Positions 30,736 to 40,291 of a DNA stretch of 64,000 nucleotides are shown here, one piece after another (the stretch's first letter is position 1; every line of letters begins with the position of its first letter). Below the pieces are notes generated by a model. The model did not search any database, was not told the DNA's origin, and saw only the letters and a program-made list of their open reading frames with translations. The stretch covers positions 1-64,000 of the forward strand of contig PNAP01000098.1 of the NCBI GenBank assembly GCA_003169735.1. Direction: 5' to 3'. The position numbers and the translations under genes were made by a program. The stretch is from Chloroflexota bacterium. Its GTDB lineage: Bacteria > Chloroflexota > Limnocylindria > Limnocylindrales > CSP1-4.

Positions 30736-30945
30736 GCATCTACCTCTTGTTGGCGTCGACCGCTGCGGTCGCGGCCGCTAAGCCTATCGGGGATGGCCGC
30801 GAGCGGCTCGGCGCGGGTGTCGGGCACGTCAACCGGAACGTGCCACTTCAGCGCGGTCCAGCGCGTATCGTGTCCACGGATGCCGAACGGCCCGCATCCC
30901 AGCGGCTCCGCCCACCGGCCCGCCACGAGGAGGGGAACCAGCCCG

Positions 30946-31347
30946 ATGTCCAAGGAATTCCGCGACTTCATCATGCGTGGCAACGTCGTCGATCTGGCCG
31001 TCGGTATCGTCATCGGCGTCGCGTTCGGAGCCATCGTCTCGGCCTTCGTCGACGACATCCTGTCACCGCTCCTGGGCCTCTTCGGCGCGCCCGATTTTGC
31101 CCAGAACACGCTGGTCATCGGCGGCGCGACCATCCTGTACGGAGCCTTCATCGACAGCGTCGTCTCCTTCCTGCTCATCGCGCTGGCTGTCTTCTTCTTC
31201 GTGGTCAAGCCGATGAACCGGATGGCCGCACGCAACAAGGCCGAAGCCGCGCCCGCCGGCCCGACCAGGGACTGCCCACAGTGCCTGAGCAGTATCCCGG
31301 CAGCCGCCAAGCGCTGCGCCTTCTGCACCAGCGAACTGACCGCATAA
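30946..31347 (+). CDS. mscL: Large-conductance mechanosensitive channel with C-terminal zinc ribbon
   Basis: MSKEFRDFIMRGNVVDLAVGIVIGVAFGAIVSAFVDDILSPLLG; C-term CPQCLSSIPAAAKRCAFC. Confidence 0.93.
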   Translation: MSKEFRDFIMRGNVVDLAVGIVIGVAFGAIVSAFVDDILSPLLGLFGAPDFAQNTLVIGGATILYGAFIDSVVSFLLIALAVFFFVVKPMNRMAARNKAEAAPAGPTRDCPQCLSSIPAAAKRCAFCTSELTA

Positions 31348-31386
31348 GCGACCGCTGGCGCGACGGTCGGAGGACCGAGGTGGGTC

Positions 31387-32040
31387 CTAGGCGGACGCTT
31401 CGTCCGAAGCTTCGCCTTCGCCTTCGCCGACGATCGGCTCGGTGACGGCGGCTTCCTCGCCCAACACCGGCTCGGCCTCGGTGCGCGGCGGTTGGATGCG
31501 CGCAACGGGTTCGGACAGGTCGGACAGGAGCGTCACTTTCAAGGGTATCTGCAGGTCGCTGACATGCAGCACGCCTTCGAACGAATCGAGCGGCGTGATG
31601 TCGAGCTCGATCGACGAGGGCAGATCGGCCGGCAGGGCCCGCACCTGGACGTTGTCGCGCATGTGCAGGAGCGTCCCACCGAGCTTCTCGATGGCGAGTG
31701 ACTCGCCGATGAAGGCGATCGGCACTTCGATGATCATCTCCTCGGTCATGCGCACGACCAGGAAATCGGCGTGGAGAGGTCGGCGCGTGACGACGTGCTC
31801 CTGGACGGCGTGGAGCAAGACTGGGCGCGACGCCCCGCCGGCCACGGTCAGGTCGACCAGCGCATTGCGGCCGGCGTGCCGACGAAGATCCTCGAAGCGG
31901 CGCGCGTCGATCTGGATCGATTCCGAAGCGACATCGTGGCCGTAGACGACCGCCGGCAGCATCCCGGCGCGGCGCAGCGTCGCGACCTTCTTGCCGACGA
32001 CATCGCGGTGCTCGGCGGACAGTTGGGGACGGGTACTCAC
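31387..32040 (-). CDS. rplY: 50S ribosomal protein L25 (CTC family)
   Basis: GKKVATLRRAGMLPAVVYGHDVASESIQID; EVPIAFIGES; acidic EGEGEASDEASA tail; GTG start. Confidence 0.9.
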   Translation of the reverse strand: MSTRPQLSAEHRDVVGKKVATLRRAGMLPAVVYGHDVASESIQIDARRFEDLRRHAGRNALVDLTVAGGASRPVLLHAVQEHVVTRRPLHADFLVVRMTEEMIIEVPIAFIGESLAIEKLGGTLLHMRDNVQVRALPADLPSSIELDITPLDSFEGVLHVSDLQIPLKVTLLSDLSEPVARIQPPRTEAEPVLGEEAAVTEPIVGEGEGEASDEASA

Positions 32041-32169
32041 GTGCGCGTGACCTCTCTGGAAGGGATGGGCTCGTCTATCGGGCCGGGCGCGCATCGGAGA
32101 CGCAGCCAGTGTCCGGCTCTTCGGGGCGAAGAGTAGCACGCGCGGCACGTGTACCATCGGGTAACCCCC

Positions 32170-32190
32170 ATGAGCGCCACCATCCCATGA
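32170..32190 (+). other. Mini-ORF MSATIP* overlapping the response-regulator start (17-bp tandem duplication)
   Basis: ATG AGC GCC ACC ATC CCA TGA; its TGA overlaps ATG at 32187. Confidence 0.6.
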
Positions 32191-32885
32191 GCGCCACCAT
32201 CCTCATCGTCGAGGACGAGTACGCCGTCGCGCGCGGCATCCAGTACGCACTCCAGCAGGAGGGCTACCAGGTCACCGTCGCCCGCCGCGGCGAGGAGGGG
32301 CTCGAATTCGCCACGCAGCAAGCGCCGGACCTGATCATCCTCGATGTCCGATTGCCCGGCATCGATGGCTTCGAACTCCTGCGGCGGCTGCGCACGTCGG
32401 GCTCGAAGGCGCCGGTGCTGATGCTCACCGCCCGTGACGAGGAGGTCGACAAGGTCATCGGCCTCGAGCTCGGTGCCGATGACTACCTGACCAAGCCGTT
32501 CGGCCTGCGCGAGCTGATGAGTCGCATCAAGGCGCTGCTCCGCCGCGCCTACGGCGATCTGGCCGATGCCGCCGGCGGCCGGCTCATCCGCCACAGGGAT
32601 CTGGTCGTCGATCTCGAGCGGCGGCGCGTCCAGCGCGGCCAGAACCGCATCAGCCTGACAGCCACCGAATTCGAGATCCTGCGTCATCTCGCGTCGCGCC
32701 CAGGCCGCGTCTTCTCGCGCCGCGAACTGCTCGAACTGGTGCGCGACTACGAGGCACTCGACCAGGACGAGAAGACCATCAACGTCCACGTCAGCCATCT
32801 CAGGGAGAAGCTGGAGGACGATCCCTCCGATCCGGCCTTCATCCTGACCGTCCGCGGCGCGGGGTACGCGTTCGCGGAGCGCTGA
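32187..32885 (+). CDS. OmpR/PhoB-type response regulator
   Basis: ILIVEDEYAVARGIQYAL, IILDVRLPGIDGFELLRRL, LGADDYLTKPFGLREL, winged-helix VHVSHLREKLEDDPSDPAFILTVRGAGYAF. Confidence 0.95.
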   Translation: MSATILIVEDEYAVARGIQYALQQEGYQVTVARRGEEGLEFATQQAPDLIILDVRLPGIDGFELLRRLRTSGSKAPVLMLTARDEEVDKVIGLELGADDYLTKPFGLRELMSRIKALLRRAYGDLADAAGGRLIRHRDLVVDLERRRVQRGQNRISLTATEFEILRHLASRPGRVFSRRELLELVRDYEALDQDEKTINVHVSHLREKLEDDPSDPAFILTVRGAGYAFAER

Positions 32886-32904
32886 GCATCGAGCTCACCG
32901 TCGC

Positions 32905-34464
32905 ATGGGTCGCGTCCGCCTTGTCCTCGGCAGTTTCCGTTTCCGCATCGTCCTGGCCATCGGGGCGGTCGTCCTCATCGCTCTCGCGCTCGTGCTGGCG
33001 ACGTTGCCACGGCTCCTCGACGGCTATTTCGCTGCCCAGGACCAGAGCGACCTGAACGATCGCGCCAGCCTCATGGCCACGCTCGTCAAGGAGCAGCTCC
33101 AGCTGTACCAGACGGTCGGCAGCGACGCACCGCGCGCCATCGTCGTGCAGAGCACGCCGCCCGCTGCCGCGGATCTCGTCTACCGCGCCCTCGGGGACGC
33201 CAACGCTGGCTACGTCGCGACCCTCGCCACCGTCGCCGCGCAGGCCAACGTCGAGGTGACCCTGCTCGCCGATCCGACCGACCCGGCGTCGGTCGTGTAT
33301 CACCTCGTCGTCCCGCTCCCGGACAGCGCCGGCAGGTCCGGCCAGGGCCGCGAGGACATCAGCAGTGTCCAGACCATCCACATCTCCGACGACTTCTGGA
33401 CGCCCGTCCGGGATCGCCTCGTGACCGTCTCGCTGTCCGACCCGTTCAGCTACCACGCCCAGACGCTGGGCACCATCGTCGGGGTCCTCTTCGGAGCCGC
33501 CGTGGTGGCGCTCATCGTCGCGGTCATCGCCTCGATCCTCGTCGCGTCCCGCCTGACCACGCCGATCCGGCGCCTGACCATCGCGTCGCGAGCGCTCGCC
33601 GAAGGTGACCTCGGGGTCCGCGTCCCGGAGTCCGGCAGCAGCTCGCCGGAGATCGCCGAGCTCGCCACCGCCTTCAACGCGATGGCCGATCGCCTCCAGG
33701 AATCGATCCGCTTCATCAGCCATGATCGAGACCGCAGTCGTGACTTCCTGGCCGATGTCAGCCATGAATTGCGAACACCCATCGCCGCCGTGCGCACGTT
33801 CAACGAACTGCTCCGCGAGGGCGCCGCGGATGACACCGAGGCGCGCGAGGAGTTCCTGGAGCAGAGCTACAAACAGATCGAGCGGCTGGATTGGCTGGCC
33901 ACCAACCTGCTGGAGCTGTCGAAGCTCGATTCCGGGCTGGTCGCGCTCGACCTTCGGCCGGACGACGTCCGCGCGGTGGTCGAGGATGCGGTCGCCCAGG
34001 CGGAGCCGGTCGCGGCGCGCAAGGGCGTCCATCTCACCTCGGAGTTGCCGTCCGAGCCGGTCCGGCTGCGCCACGATCCACCGCGCATCGGCCAGGTCCT
34101 CAGCAATCTCCTTGGCAACGCCATCAAGTTCACGCCGGCCGGCGGGAGCGTCAGGGTCACCCTGCAGAACGAACCGGACGCCGCCGAGCTGATCGTGGCG
34201 GATACCGGTGTCGGCATCGATCCCGTCGAGCTGCCCCACGTCTTCGAGCGCTTCTACCGCGGCGCGCAGGCCTCCGAGGAACGTTCCGAGGGGTCCGGCC
34301 TCGGTCTGTCCATCGTCCAATCGATCGTCGACATGCATCATGGACGGGTGGCCATCCAGAGCGCCCCCGGCAAGGGCACGATCGTCACCGTCACGCTGCC
34401 GCGCGACGCGTCGGCCGGTCCGTCGGGCGTTGCGGATTCTTCACCCGCCCGAACCCGCGCGTGA
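32905..34464 (+). CDS. Sensor histidine kinase (TM-HAMP-HisKA-HATPase)
   Basis: FLADVSHELRTPIAAVRTFNELL, DTGVGIDPVELPHVFERFYR, GSGLGLSIVQSIV. Confidence 0.95.
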   Translation: MGRVRLVLGSFRFRIVLAIGAVVLIALALVLATLPRLLDGYFAAQDQSDLNDRASLMATLVKEQLQLYQTVGSDAPRAIVVQSTPPAAADLVYRALGDANAGYVATLATVAAQANVEVTLLADPTDPASVVYHLVVPLPDSAGRSGQGREDISSVQTIHISDDFWTPVRDRLVTVSLSDPFSYHAQTLGTIVGVLFGAAVVALIVAVIASILVASRLTTPIRRLTIASRALAEGDLGVRVPESGSSSPEIAELATAFNAMADRLQESIRFISHDRDRSRDFLADVSHELRTPIAAVRTFNELLREGAADDTEAREEFLEQSYKQIERLDWLATNLLELSKLDSGLVALDLRPDDVRAVVEDAVAQAEPVAARKGVHLTSELPSEPVRLRHDPPRIGQVLSNLLGNAIKFTPAGGSVRVTLQNEPDAAELIVADTGVGIDPVELPHVFERFYRGAQASEERSEGSGLGLSIVQSIVDMHHGRVAIQSAPGKGTIVTVTLPRDASAGPSGVADSSPARTRA

Positions 34465-34543
34465 ACGCTGACCTGTCACGCTGGCGTTGCCACCAGCGAG
34501 CACGACACGCCGTGGTTGCCCCAGCACCCGGAAGGATCACTGA

Positions 34544-35890
34544 ATGACCGACGGCCCGCGTCTCGATAAGGACGAGACGACGACCAGTTACAGCCCGCCG
34601 CCCCAGCCGCGGCCGGCATGGTCGTTCGAGCAGGCCCAGCCGCCCATCGCCGAGCAGACACCGTCCCATTGGCTCGAGCCGACGTGGGCGGTCGATCCGG
34701 GCGCGGTCCATCCGGTCGAGACGCCAAAGGCGCACCGACGCGGATCGGTGGTCGTGCCGCTCGTGCTCGTGTCGTTGCTATCCGCGTCGGTCGCGGCCGG
34801 CGGCACGTTCGCGCTGCTGGCGGAGACGGGCCGCCTCGATCCGAGCCCGGCACCGACCGCCCCGGCGGTCACCGCGCAGAGCACGTTGCCGCCGATCGCC
34901 CAGACCGTGGACATCGGCACGGCCATCATCACCGCCGCCGCCGCAGTGAGCCCGGCGGTGGTGACCATCACCAGCAGTCAGTCGCAGCCCATCGATCCGG
35001 CCGATCTGCCCGAGACAGGCGTCGGGTCCGGCATCCTCTTCGACAGCGCCGGCTGGATCCTCACCAACCGCCACGTCGTGTGCGGCGCCGATCAGCTGTC
35101 CGTCGAGCTGCTCGACCACCGACGCTTCACCGCCACCCTGTACGGCATCGACACCCTCACCGACCTGGCCATCGTGCGCATCGAGGGAACGGGCCTGCCC
35201 ATCGCCCAGCTCGGTGATTCCTCAGCGCTGCAGCCCGGCGAGCCGGCCATCGCCATCGGCAGCCCACTCGGCACCTTCACCAACAGCGTCACGAGTGGCG
35301 TCGTCAGCGCCCTCGGCCGGACCATCACCGTCCAGGACATCTGCAGTGCGAGCGGCCTGACCCTCCCGCTGCGCAACCTCATCCAGACCGATGCCGCCAT
35401 CAACCCCGGGAACTCGGGCGGGGCACTGGTCGACACGACGGGGCGCGTGGTCGGCGTCAACACGGCGCTGGCCGGCAACGCCCAGGGCATCGGCTTCGCC
35501 ATCCCGATCAACATCGCCAAGCCGATCATGCGCCAGGCGCAGGGCGACATCCCGCTCGCACGCCCCTGGCTCGGCGTCTACTACGAGGAGGTCGACCCGA
35601 ACCTCGCCAATGGCCGCCACCTGCCCGTCGACTTCGGTGTACTGGTCACGCCACCGGCTGGTTCCACGGCGGCCGCCGTCATCGCCAACAGCCCCGCCGC
35701 GGCGGCCGGCCTGATGGATGGCGACGTCATCATCGATATCGACAGCCAGCGCATCGATGCCGACCACATCCTCGACGACGTGCTCGCGCCGTACAACCCC
35801 GGCGACGTCGTGACGCTGTCGGTCCTCCGCGCCGGTCAGACGATCGAGATGACGCTCACCCTGGGGACGCGACCAAGCGATCCGCAATAG
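34544..35890 (+). CDS. HtrA/DegP-type serine protease with PDZ domain
   Basis: TNRHVVCGAD, DLAIVRIEGTGLPIAQLGDS, QTDAAINPGNSGGALVD, PDZ ANSPAAAAGLMDGDVIIDI. Confidence 0.93.
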   Translation: MTDGPRLDKDETTTSYSPPPQPRPAWSFEQAQPPIAEQTPSHWLEPTWAVDPGAVHPVETPKAHRRGSVVVPLVLVSLLSASVAAGGTFALLAETGRLDPSPAPTAPAVTAQSTLPPIAQTVDIGTAIITAAAAVSPAVVTITSSQSQPIDPADLPETGVGSGILFDSAGWILTNRHVVCGADQLSVELLDHRRFTATLYGIDTLTDLAIVRIEGTGLPIAQLGDSSALQPGEPAIAIGSPLGTFTNSVTSGVVSALGRTITVQDICSASGLTLPLRNLIQTDAAINPGNSGGALVDTTGRVVGVNTALAGNAQGIGFAIPINIAKPIMRQAQGDIPLARPWLGVYYEEVDPNLANGRHLPVDFGVLVTPPAGSTAAAVIANSPAAAAGLMDGDVIIDIDSQRIDADHILDDVLAPYNPGDVVTLSVLRAGQTIEMTLTLGTRPSDPQ

Positions 35891-36251
35891 GTCGCAGGCG
35901 GACGATCTCGACGCCGGCGTAGTCGAGGTCCGCATCGACCGGCACGGCCGGCTTGCGGACACGCACCACCACCTTCTCGGCGGCCGATTCGGCCAGGACG
36001 TCCGACGCGATGGCCTCGGCGACGGCCTCCATCAAGTGGAAGCTCCGTTCCTCGACGATCGCCCGGCAGCGCTCGATGAGCGGCCCGTAGTCGACGGTCC
36101 GGGCGAGGTCGTCGGCACGGCCGGCCGGGGCCAGGTCCAGCCAGACCTCGACATCGATCTCGATCGCTTGGGGGAACGCGCGCTCATCCTCCGTCGCACC
36201 GAGGCGACCTTCGAAGCGCATCCCCGAGAGGATGATGCGATCGCTGGTCAT
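35856..36251 (-). CDS. folB: Dihydroneopterin aldolase
   Basis: DRIILSGMRFEGRLGATEDERAFPQAIEIDVEVWLD. Confidence 0.92.
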   Translation of the reverse strand: MTSDRIILSGMRFEGRLGATEDERAFPQAIEIDVEVWLDLAPAGRADDLARTVDYGPLIERCRAIVEERSFHLMEAVAEAIASDVLAESAAEKVVVRVRKPAVPVDADLDYAGVEIVRLRPIADRLVASPG

Positions 36252-37213
36252 GCCGGCTGCCAGCCTTCGGGGCCGACCGTGCCGGGTCGGTGGATGGCGT
36301 CGGCCATGCGCGCGGCGCGACGATTCGCGGCAACGTCGTGGACGCGAATGAGGTCGACGCCCGCGCCGACGGCCAGGGCGGTCGTGGCTAGCGTGCCCTC
36401 GAGGCGCTCATAGGCGGGGAGATCGAGGACCTTGCCGATGGTCGACTTGCGACTCGCGCCGAGCAGCACCGGGCGACCGAGGATGCGCAGATCAGCGAGA
36501 TGGGCCATCAGGTACAGATTCTGCGCCGGCGTCTTGCCGAACCCGAAACCGGGATCGACGATGAGTGCCTGCCACGCCACGCCAAGCGCGACGGCACGGT
36601 CGATCGCCCGCTGGAGATCGGTCAGGATCTCGGCCATCAGGTTCTGATAGCGCGCCTCGGCGCGGCCGTGCATCACGATGTACGGGACGCGACGCTCCGC
36701 CGCCACGCGCGCCATGGCGTCGCTCTTCCCGACGCCCCACACGTCATTGATCAGATCCGCACCAGCATCGAGCGCCGCCTCGGCGACGCGCGGCTTGACC
36801 GTGTCGATGCTGATGGGCATGTCCGGAAGCGCCTCGCGCAGGGCACGGACCACCGGCAGCACGCGTCGCACCTCCTCGGCCTCGGGGACCGGTTCGTGGC
36901 CGGGGCGCGACGACTCTCCACCGACGTCGAGCATATCGGCGCCAGCCGCGGCCATCGCCACTCCCTGCGCGACGGCGGCACGGAAGGCTTCGTCCGTGTC
37001 CGCGCCACGTCCCAGGTCGCGGGCGGCGGGCGCTAGGATCCCGTCGCCGCTGAAGGAATCGGGCGTGACGTTGACGATGCCCATCAGGTAGGTGCGGCTG
37101 CCCCAAGTGAACGTGCGGCCGCGGAACCGCATCGGCGACGGCGGGTCTTCCGGCAGACCTGGGTCGGCATCGGGCGGCAGGTCGAACGACGGCGTCGCGT
37201 CCATCCTCGTCAT
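36248..37213 (-). CDS. folP: Dihydropteroate synthase
   Basis: LMGIVNVTPDSFSGDG, DMLDVGGESSRPG, IDTVKPRVAEAALDAGADLINDVWG, DPGFGFGKT. Confidence 0.95.
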   Translation of the reverse strand: MTRMDATPSFDLPPDADPGLPEDPPSPMRFRGRTFTWGSRTYLMGIVNVTPDSFSGDGILAPAARDLGRGADTDEAFRAAVAQGVAMAAAGADMLDVGGESSRPGHEPVPEAEEVRRVLPVVRALREALPDMPISIDTVKPRVAEAALDAGADLINDVWGVGKSDAMARVAAERRVPYIVMHGRAEARYQNLMAEILTDLQRAIDRAVALGVAWQALIVDPGFGFGKTPAQNLYLMAHLADLRILGRPVLLGASRKSTIGKVLDLPAYERLEGTLATTALAVGAGVDLIRVHDVAANRRAARMADAIHRPGTVGPEGWQPA

Positions 37214-38628
37214 CCTCCTCCATCGAGCGAGACGGCATCGGGCGGATCGATCAGGTCGGCATCATCGACCAACCGGGCACGGACATGGCCGACGAGGTAG
37301 AGCGAGCCGCAGACCAGCACGGCACCGCCCTCTCGCGCCGCGGCCGCAAGCGCGTCGCTGAGCGCGACGTCGGCATCGGCCTCGACGGCGACGTCCGCGT
37401 TGTCCGCGTCGATATCGCGGGCCCCGGCTCTTGGGAGTGCCGCTCGCCAGGCGTCGGCGAGGGCGTTCGGGTCGAGCGACCGCGTCGAATCGGGCACCGC
37501 GGTGGCGATGATGCGCGCCTCCCGGATCGCTGCACTGGCCGCCAGCGAGCTGACGATGCCCGCCACGTCCTTGTCGCGCACCACCGCCATCAGGACCGTG
37601 AGACGGCCCGGCGAGAGCCACGGCCGCAACTCGTCCACTGACGCCGCGAGCGCCGATGCACCTTCCGGGTTGTGGGCGCCATCGAGCAGCACATCCGGCG
37701 CCGCCGCATCGCGGGCGCCGCCAGTTTCGCTGGCGTCACGCGGCAGCAGCTCGAGACGCCCCGGCCAGCGGGCGGTGGCGAGGCCATGGCGGATGGCCCG
37801 GTCGCTGACCCGGGCGATGCCAGCGGCGTCGAGCGCCGCGACCACCCCCAGCGCCACGGCCGCATTGGCCGCCTGGTGCCGGCCCAGCAAACCCACGCGG
37901 ACCGACCCGAGATCCGGGGCGAGCAACCTCAGCCCGTCGTGATCCATGCTCAGCACCGGGAGCGGCACGACCTCGGTGAGTGGCACGCCCATCCGGCGGG
38001 CGCGCGCGCGAATCGGCCCCGCGCCCGCACCGGTGACGCCCGACACGGCCAGGTCACCGCGTTTGATGATGCCGGCCTTCTCGCGACCGATCAGCTCGCG
38101 CGTCGCGCCGAGGTGCTCGGTGTGGTCGAGGGCGACGGTCGTGATGGCGGCCACTCCCCCATCCCAGGCGTTCGTGGCGTCGAGCCGGCCGCCAAGCCCG
38201 ACCTCGATGACGGCCACGTCGACGGCACTCCGGTGGAACCACTCGAATGCGGCTGCGGTCAGGAGCTCGAACTCGGTCGGCGGACCGAGACGCCGAGGCA
38301 GGGAATCGGCCGCCAGCGCCGTCTCGCCGACGACCGTCGCGAAATCGGCCGGGGCGATGGGACGCCCATCCACGAGGATCCGTTCACGGTAGGTCTGAAG
38401 GTGCGGCTTGGGCGTCTGCCCGACGCGCAGCCCCTCGGCGCGAAGGATCGCGGCGACCATCGCCTGGACGCTGCCCTTGCCGTTGGTGCCGCCGATGAGC
38501 ACGCCGCGCAGCTCGGAGTGCGGATCGCCCATCGCCTGCAGCAGCGCCCGCGTCCTGCCAAGCCCGAGGTGGATGCCGAACCGGCCGCGCAGCTGGATCC
38601 CGCGCAGCGCCTCTTCGTAGGCGCTCAA
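37210..38628 (-). CDS. folC: Bifunctional folylpolyglutamate/dihydrofolate synthase
   Basis: VLIGGTNGKGSVQAMVAAIL, EVGLGGRLDATNAWD, LLDGAHNPEG; TTG start. Confidence 0.93.
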   Translation of the reverse strand: MSAYEEALRGIQLRGRFGIHLGLGRTRALLQAMGDPHSELRGVLIGGTNGKGSVQAMVAAILRAEGLRVGQTPKPHLQTYRERILVDGRPIAPADFATVVGETALAADSLPRRLGPPTEFELLTAAAFEWFHRSAVDVAVIEVGLGGRLDATNAWDGGVAAITTVALDHTEHLGATRELIGREKAGIIKRGDLAVSGVTGAGAGPIRARARRMGVPLTEVVPLPVLSMDHDGLRLLAPDLGSVRVGLLGRHQAANAAVALGVVAALDAAGIARVSDRAIRHGLATARWPGRLELLPRDASETGGARDAAAPDVLLDGAHNPEGASALAASVDELRPWLSPGRLTVLMAVVRDKDVAGIVSSLAASAAIREARIIATAVPDSTRSLDPNALADAWRAALPRAGARDIDADNADVAVEADADVALSDALAAAAREGGAVLVCGSLYLVGHVRARLVDDADLIDPPDAVSLDGGG

Positions 38629-39038
38629 TTGCCGGTCAGCTCGTCCTCATAGAAGACGCACTGGTTGAAGCGCGACGAGAGGCACATGTCCGAGACGTAA
38701 CTGGTGTCGAGGTGGATGCCGCCGCGCACCTGGCAGCGCGAGATGGTCGAGTCGTAGCGCATGTACGCCTTGAGCATGTGCGGTGCGGCGACGGTGATCG
38801 GACCACGTGGGCCGGTCATGTAGAAGTGGGGGCAGACGTTGCGGCGCAGGTTCGGCAACCCGAAGCCGAGCCGAGGCTGAAGCGCGGCGAGCTGCGCGGA
38901 GATGGCCGACGCACGGTCGAGTGGCGTAGTCACCCGTCCGATCGGGCCGCGCGGAGGGGCCGGTGGAGCCGGGCGGCCGCCGACGATCTGCGAGCTGCGC
39001 GGGCGCGCCACGTTCGCTTTCCGGGCCGAATAGTCCAA
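38625..39038 (-). CDS. Hypothetical Cys-containing protein, coupled to folC
   Basis: Stop overlaps folC TTG; C-terminal CPHFYMTG...SRCQVRGGIHLDTSYVSDMCLSSRFNQCVFYEDE; start uncertain. Confidence 0.6.
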   Translation of the reverse strand: MDYSARKANVARPRSSQIVGGRPAPPAPPRGPIGRVTTPLDRASAISAQLAALQPRLGFGLPNLRRNVCPHFYMTGPRGPITVAAPHMLKAYMRYDSTISRCQVRGGIHLDTSYVSDMCLSSRFNQCVFYEDELTGN

Positions 39039-39124
39039 CGGGACTCCGATGTGCGGAGGTGGGCGGTGCGATGCGGTGCGTAGCGTACACCGAGAAACCG
39101 CGCACTCTGCGAGAATCGAGCCGC

Positions 39125-40291
39125 ATGGCCGACCCTCGCGTCACGCGCCGCTCCGCCGGGACACAGTCCCAGGCGCGCCGGTCCGACGCCCGCGGCGGCG
39201 GCCACGACCCCCGTCAGCCACGCCCGCCGATCATCGGGTGGTCGCGCCGCGTCGGCATCATCATCGCCCTCACCGCGGTCGGTGGGACGATCGTGCTCGC
39301 CGGCAGCCACGTCCTCGACGACCACTCGGCCAGGCACACGTCAGCGCCAACGGCCAGCGCCGGGATAACGTCGGCCCCGAGCCAGTCGGCGGCACCGACG
39401 GGAGCCGTGACCCCGCGCCCCACGGCGGCGGCGCCGACCATCGAAGGTCCCACGGCCGTCACGACGCGCGATGCCACCTGGTCGTTCGATGTGGCGCTGC
39501 CCACTGCGATCGGCGACCGCAGGAACGCCACGGTCCGTATCTACCGCGACGACCACCGCGTGGCGGAGGTGGATATCTCACGCGCCGACACCGTCCACGT
39601 CAGCGGCCTGGCCCTCAAGCGCGGCGACAACGACTTCGTTGCGGTCGTGGCAGGTCCATCGGGCGAGGGTCCGAGGTCGGCTGACGTCGTGGTGACGCGC
39701 GACGACGTCGCGCCGCAGGTCGCCATCACCGCGCCCTCGTCCGGCGCGTCGGTCGGCACGGCGAGCCAGACCGTGACCGGTCGCGCGGACGTCGGCGTGA
39801 CGCTGACCGTCAGCAACCTGACCACCGACGCTTCGGTGGAGCCGGTCGTGGCCACCGACGGCACGTTCCAGGCGGTCGTGCCGCTCGCCCTCGGCGTCAA
39901 CCGGATCTCGGTCCAGGCCGTCGACGAGGCCGGCAACAGCAGCTCCGCCGAGGTCGACGTGACCCGCATCGCGAGCCAGGCTTCGGCGAACCTTCACCTG
40001 ACGCCGGCGACGATCAAGGTCGGGGATCTCCCGGCGAGCGTCTCACTCGACGTCAACGTGATCGACGAGAACGGCGCTCCGGCCGACGGCGCGTCAGTCG
40101 TCTTCACGCTGTCGCCGTCGGGGCTCCCGACCTCGACCTATCACGCCACGACCACCGACGGGACGGCCGATTGGCCGGACGTCACGATCCCCCAGCAGGG
40201 CGCGGTCGCCGGTGATGGCTTCGCGACCGTCCAGGTGACGCTAGCCGACGGGACGGTCCTCCGGCAGCTCCGCAAATTCACGTTCCAGTGA
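39125..40291 (+). CDS. Membrane-anchored protein with Ig-like domains
   Basis: N-terminal TM; Ser/Thr/Pro linker; VAPQVAITAPSSGASVGTASQTVTGRADVGVTLTV; VNRISVQAVDEAGN. Confidence 0.8.
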   Translation: MADPRVTRRSAGTQSQARRSDARGGGHDPRQPRPPIIGWSRRVGIIIALTAVGGTIVLAGSHVLDDHSARHTSAPTASAGITSAPSQSAAPTGAVTPRPTAAAPTIEGPTAVTTRDATWSFDVALPTAIGDRRNATVRIYRDDHRVAEVDISRADTVHVSGLALKRGDNDFVAVVAGPSGEGPRSADVVVTRDDVAPQVAITAPSSGASVGTASQTVTGRADVGVTLTVSNLTTDASVEPVVATDGTFQAVVPLALGVNRISVQAVDEAGNSSSAEVDVTRIASQASANLHLTPATIKVGDLPASVSLDVNVIDENGAPADGASVVFTLSPSGLPTSTYHATTTDGTADWPDVTIPQQGAVAGDGFATVQVTLADGTVLRQLRKFTFQ

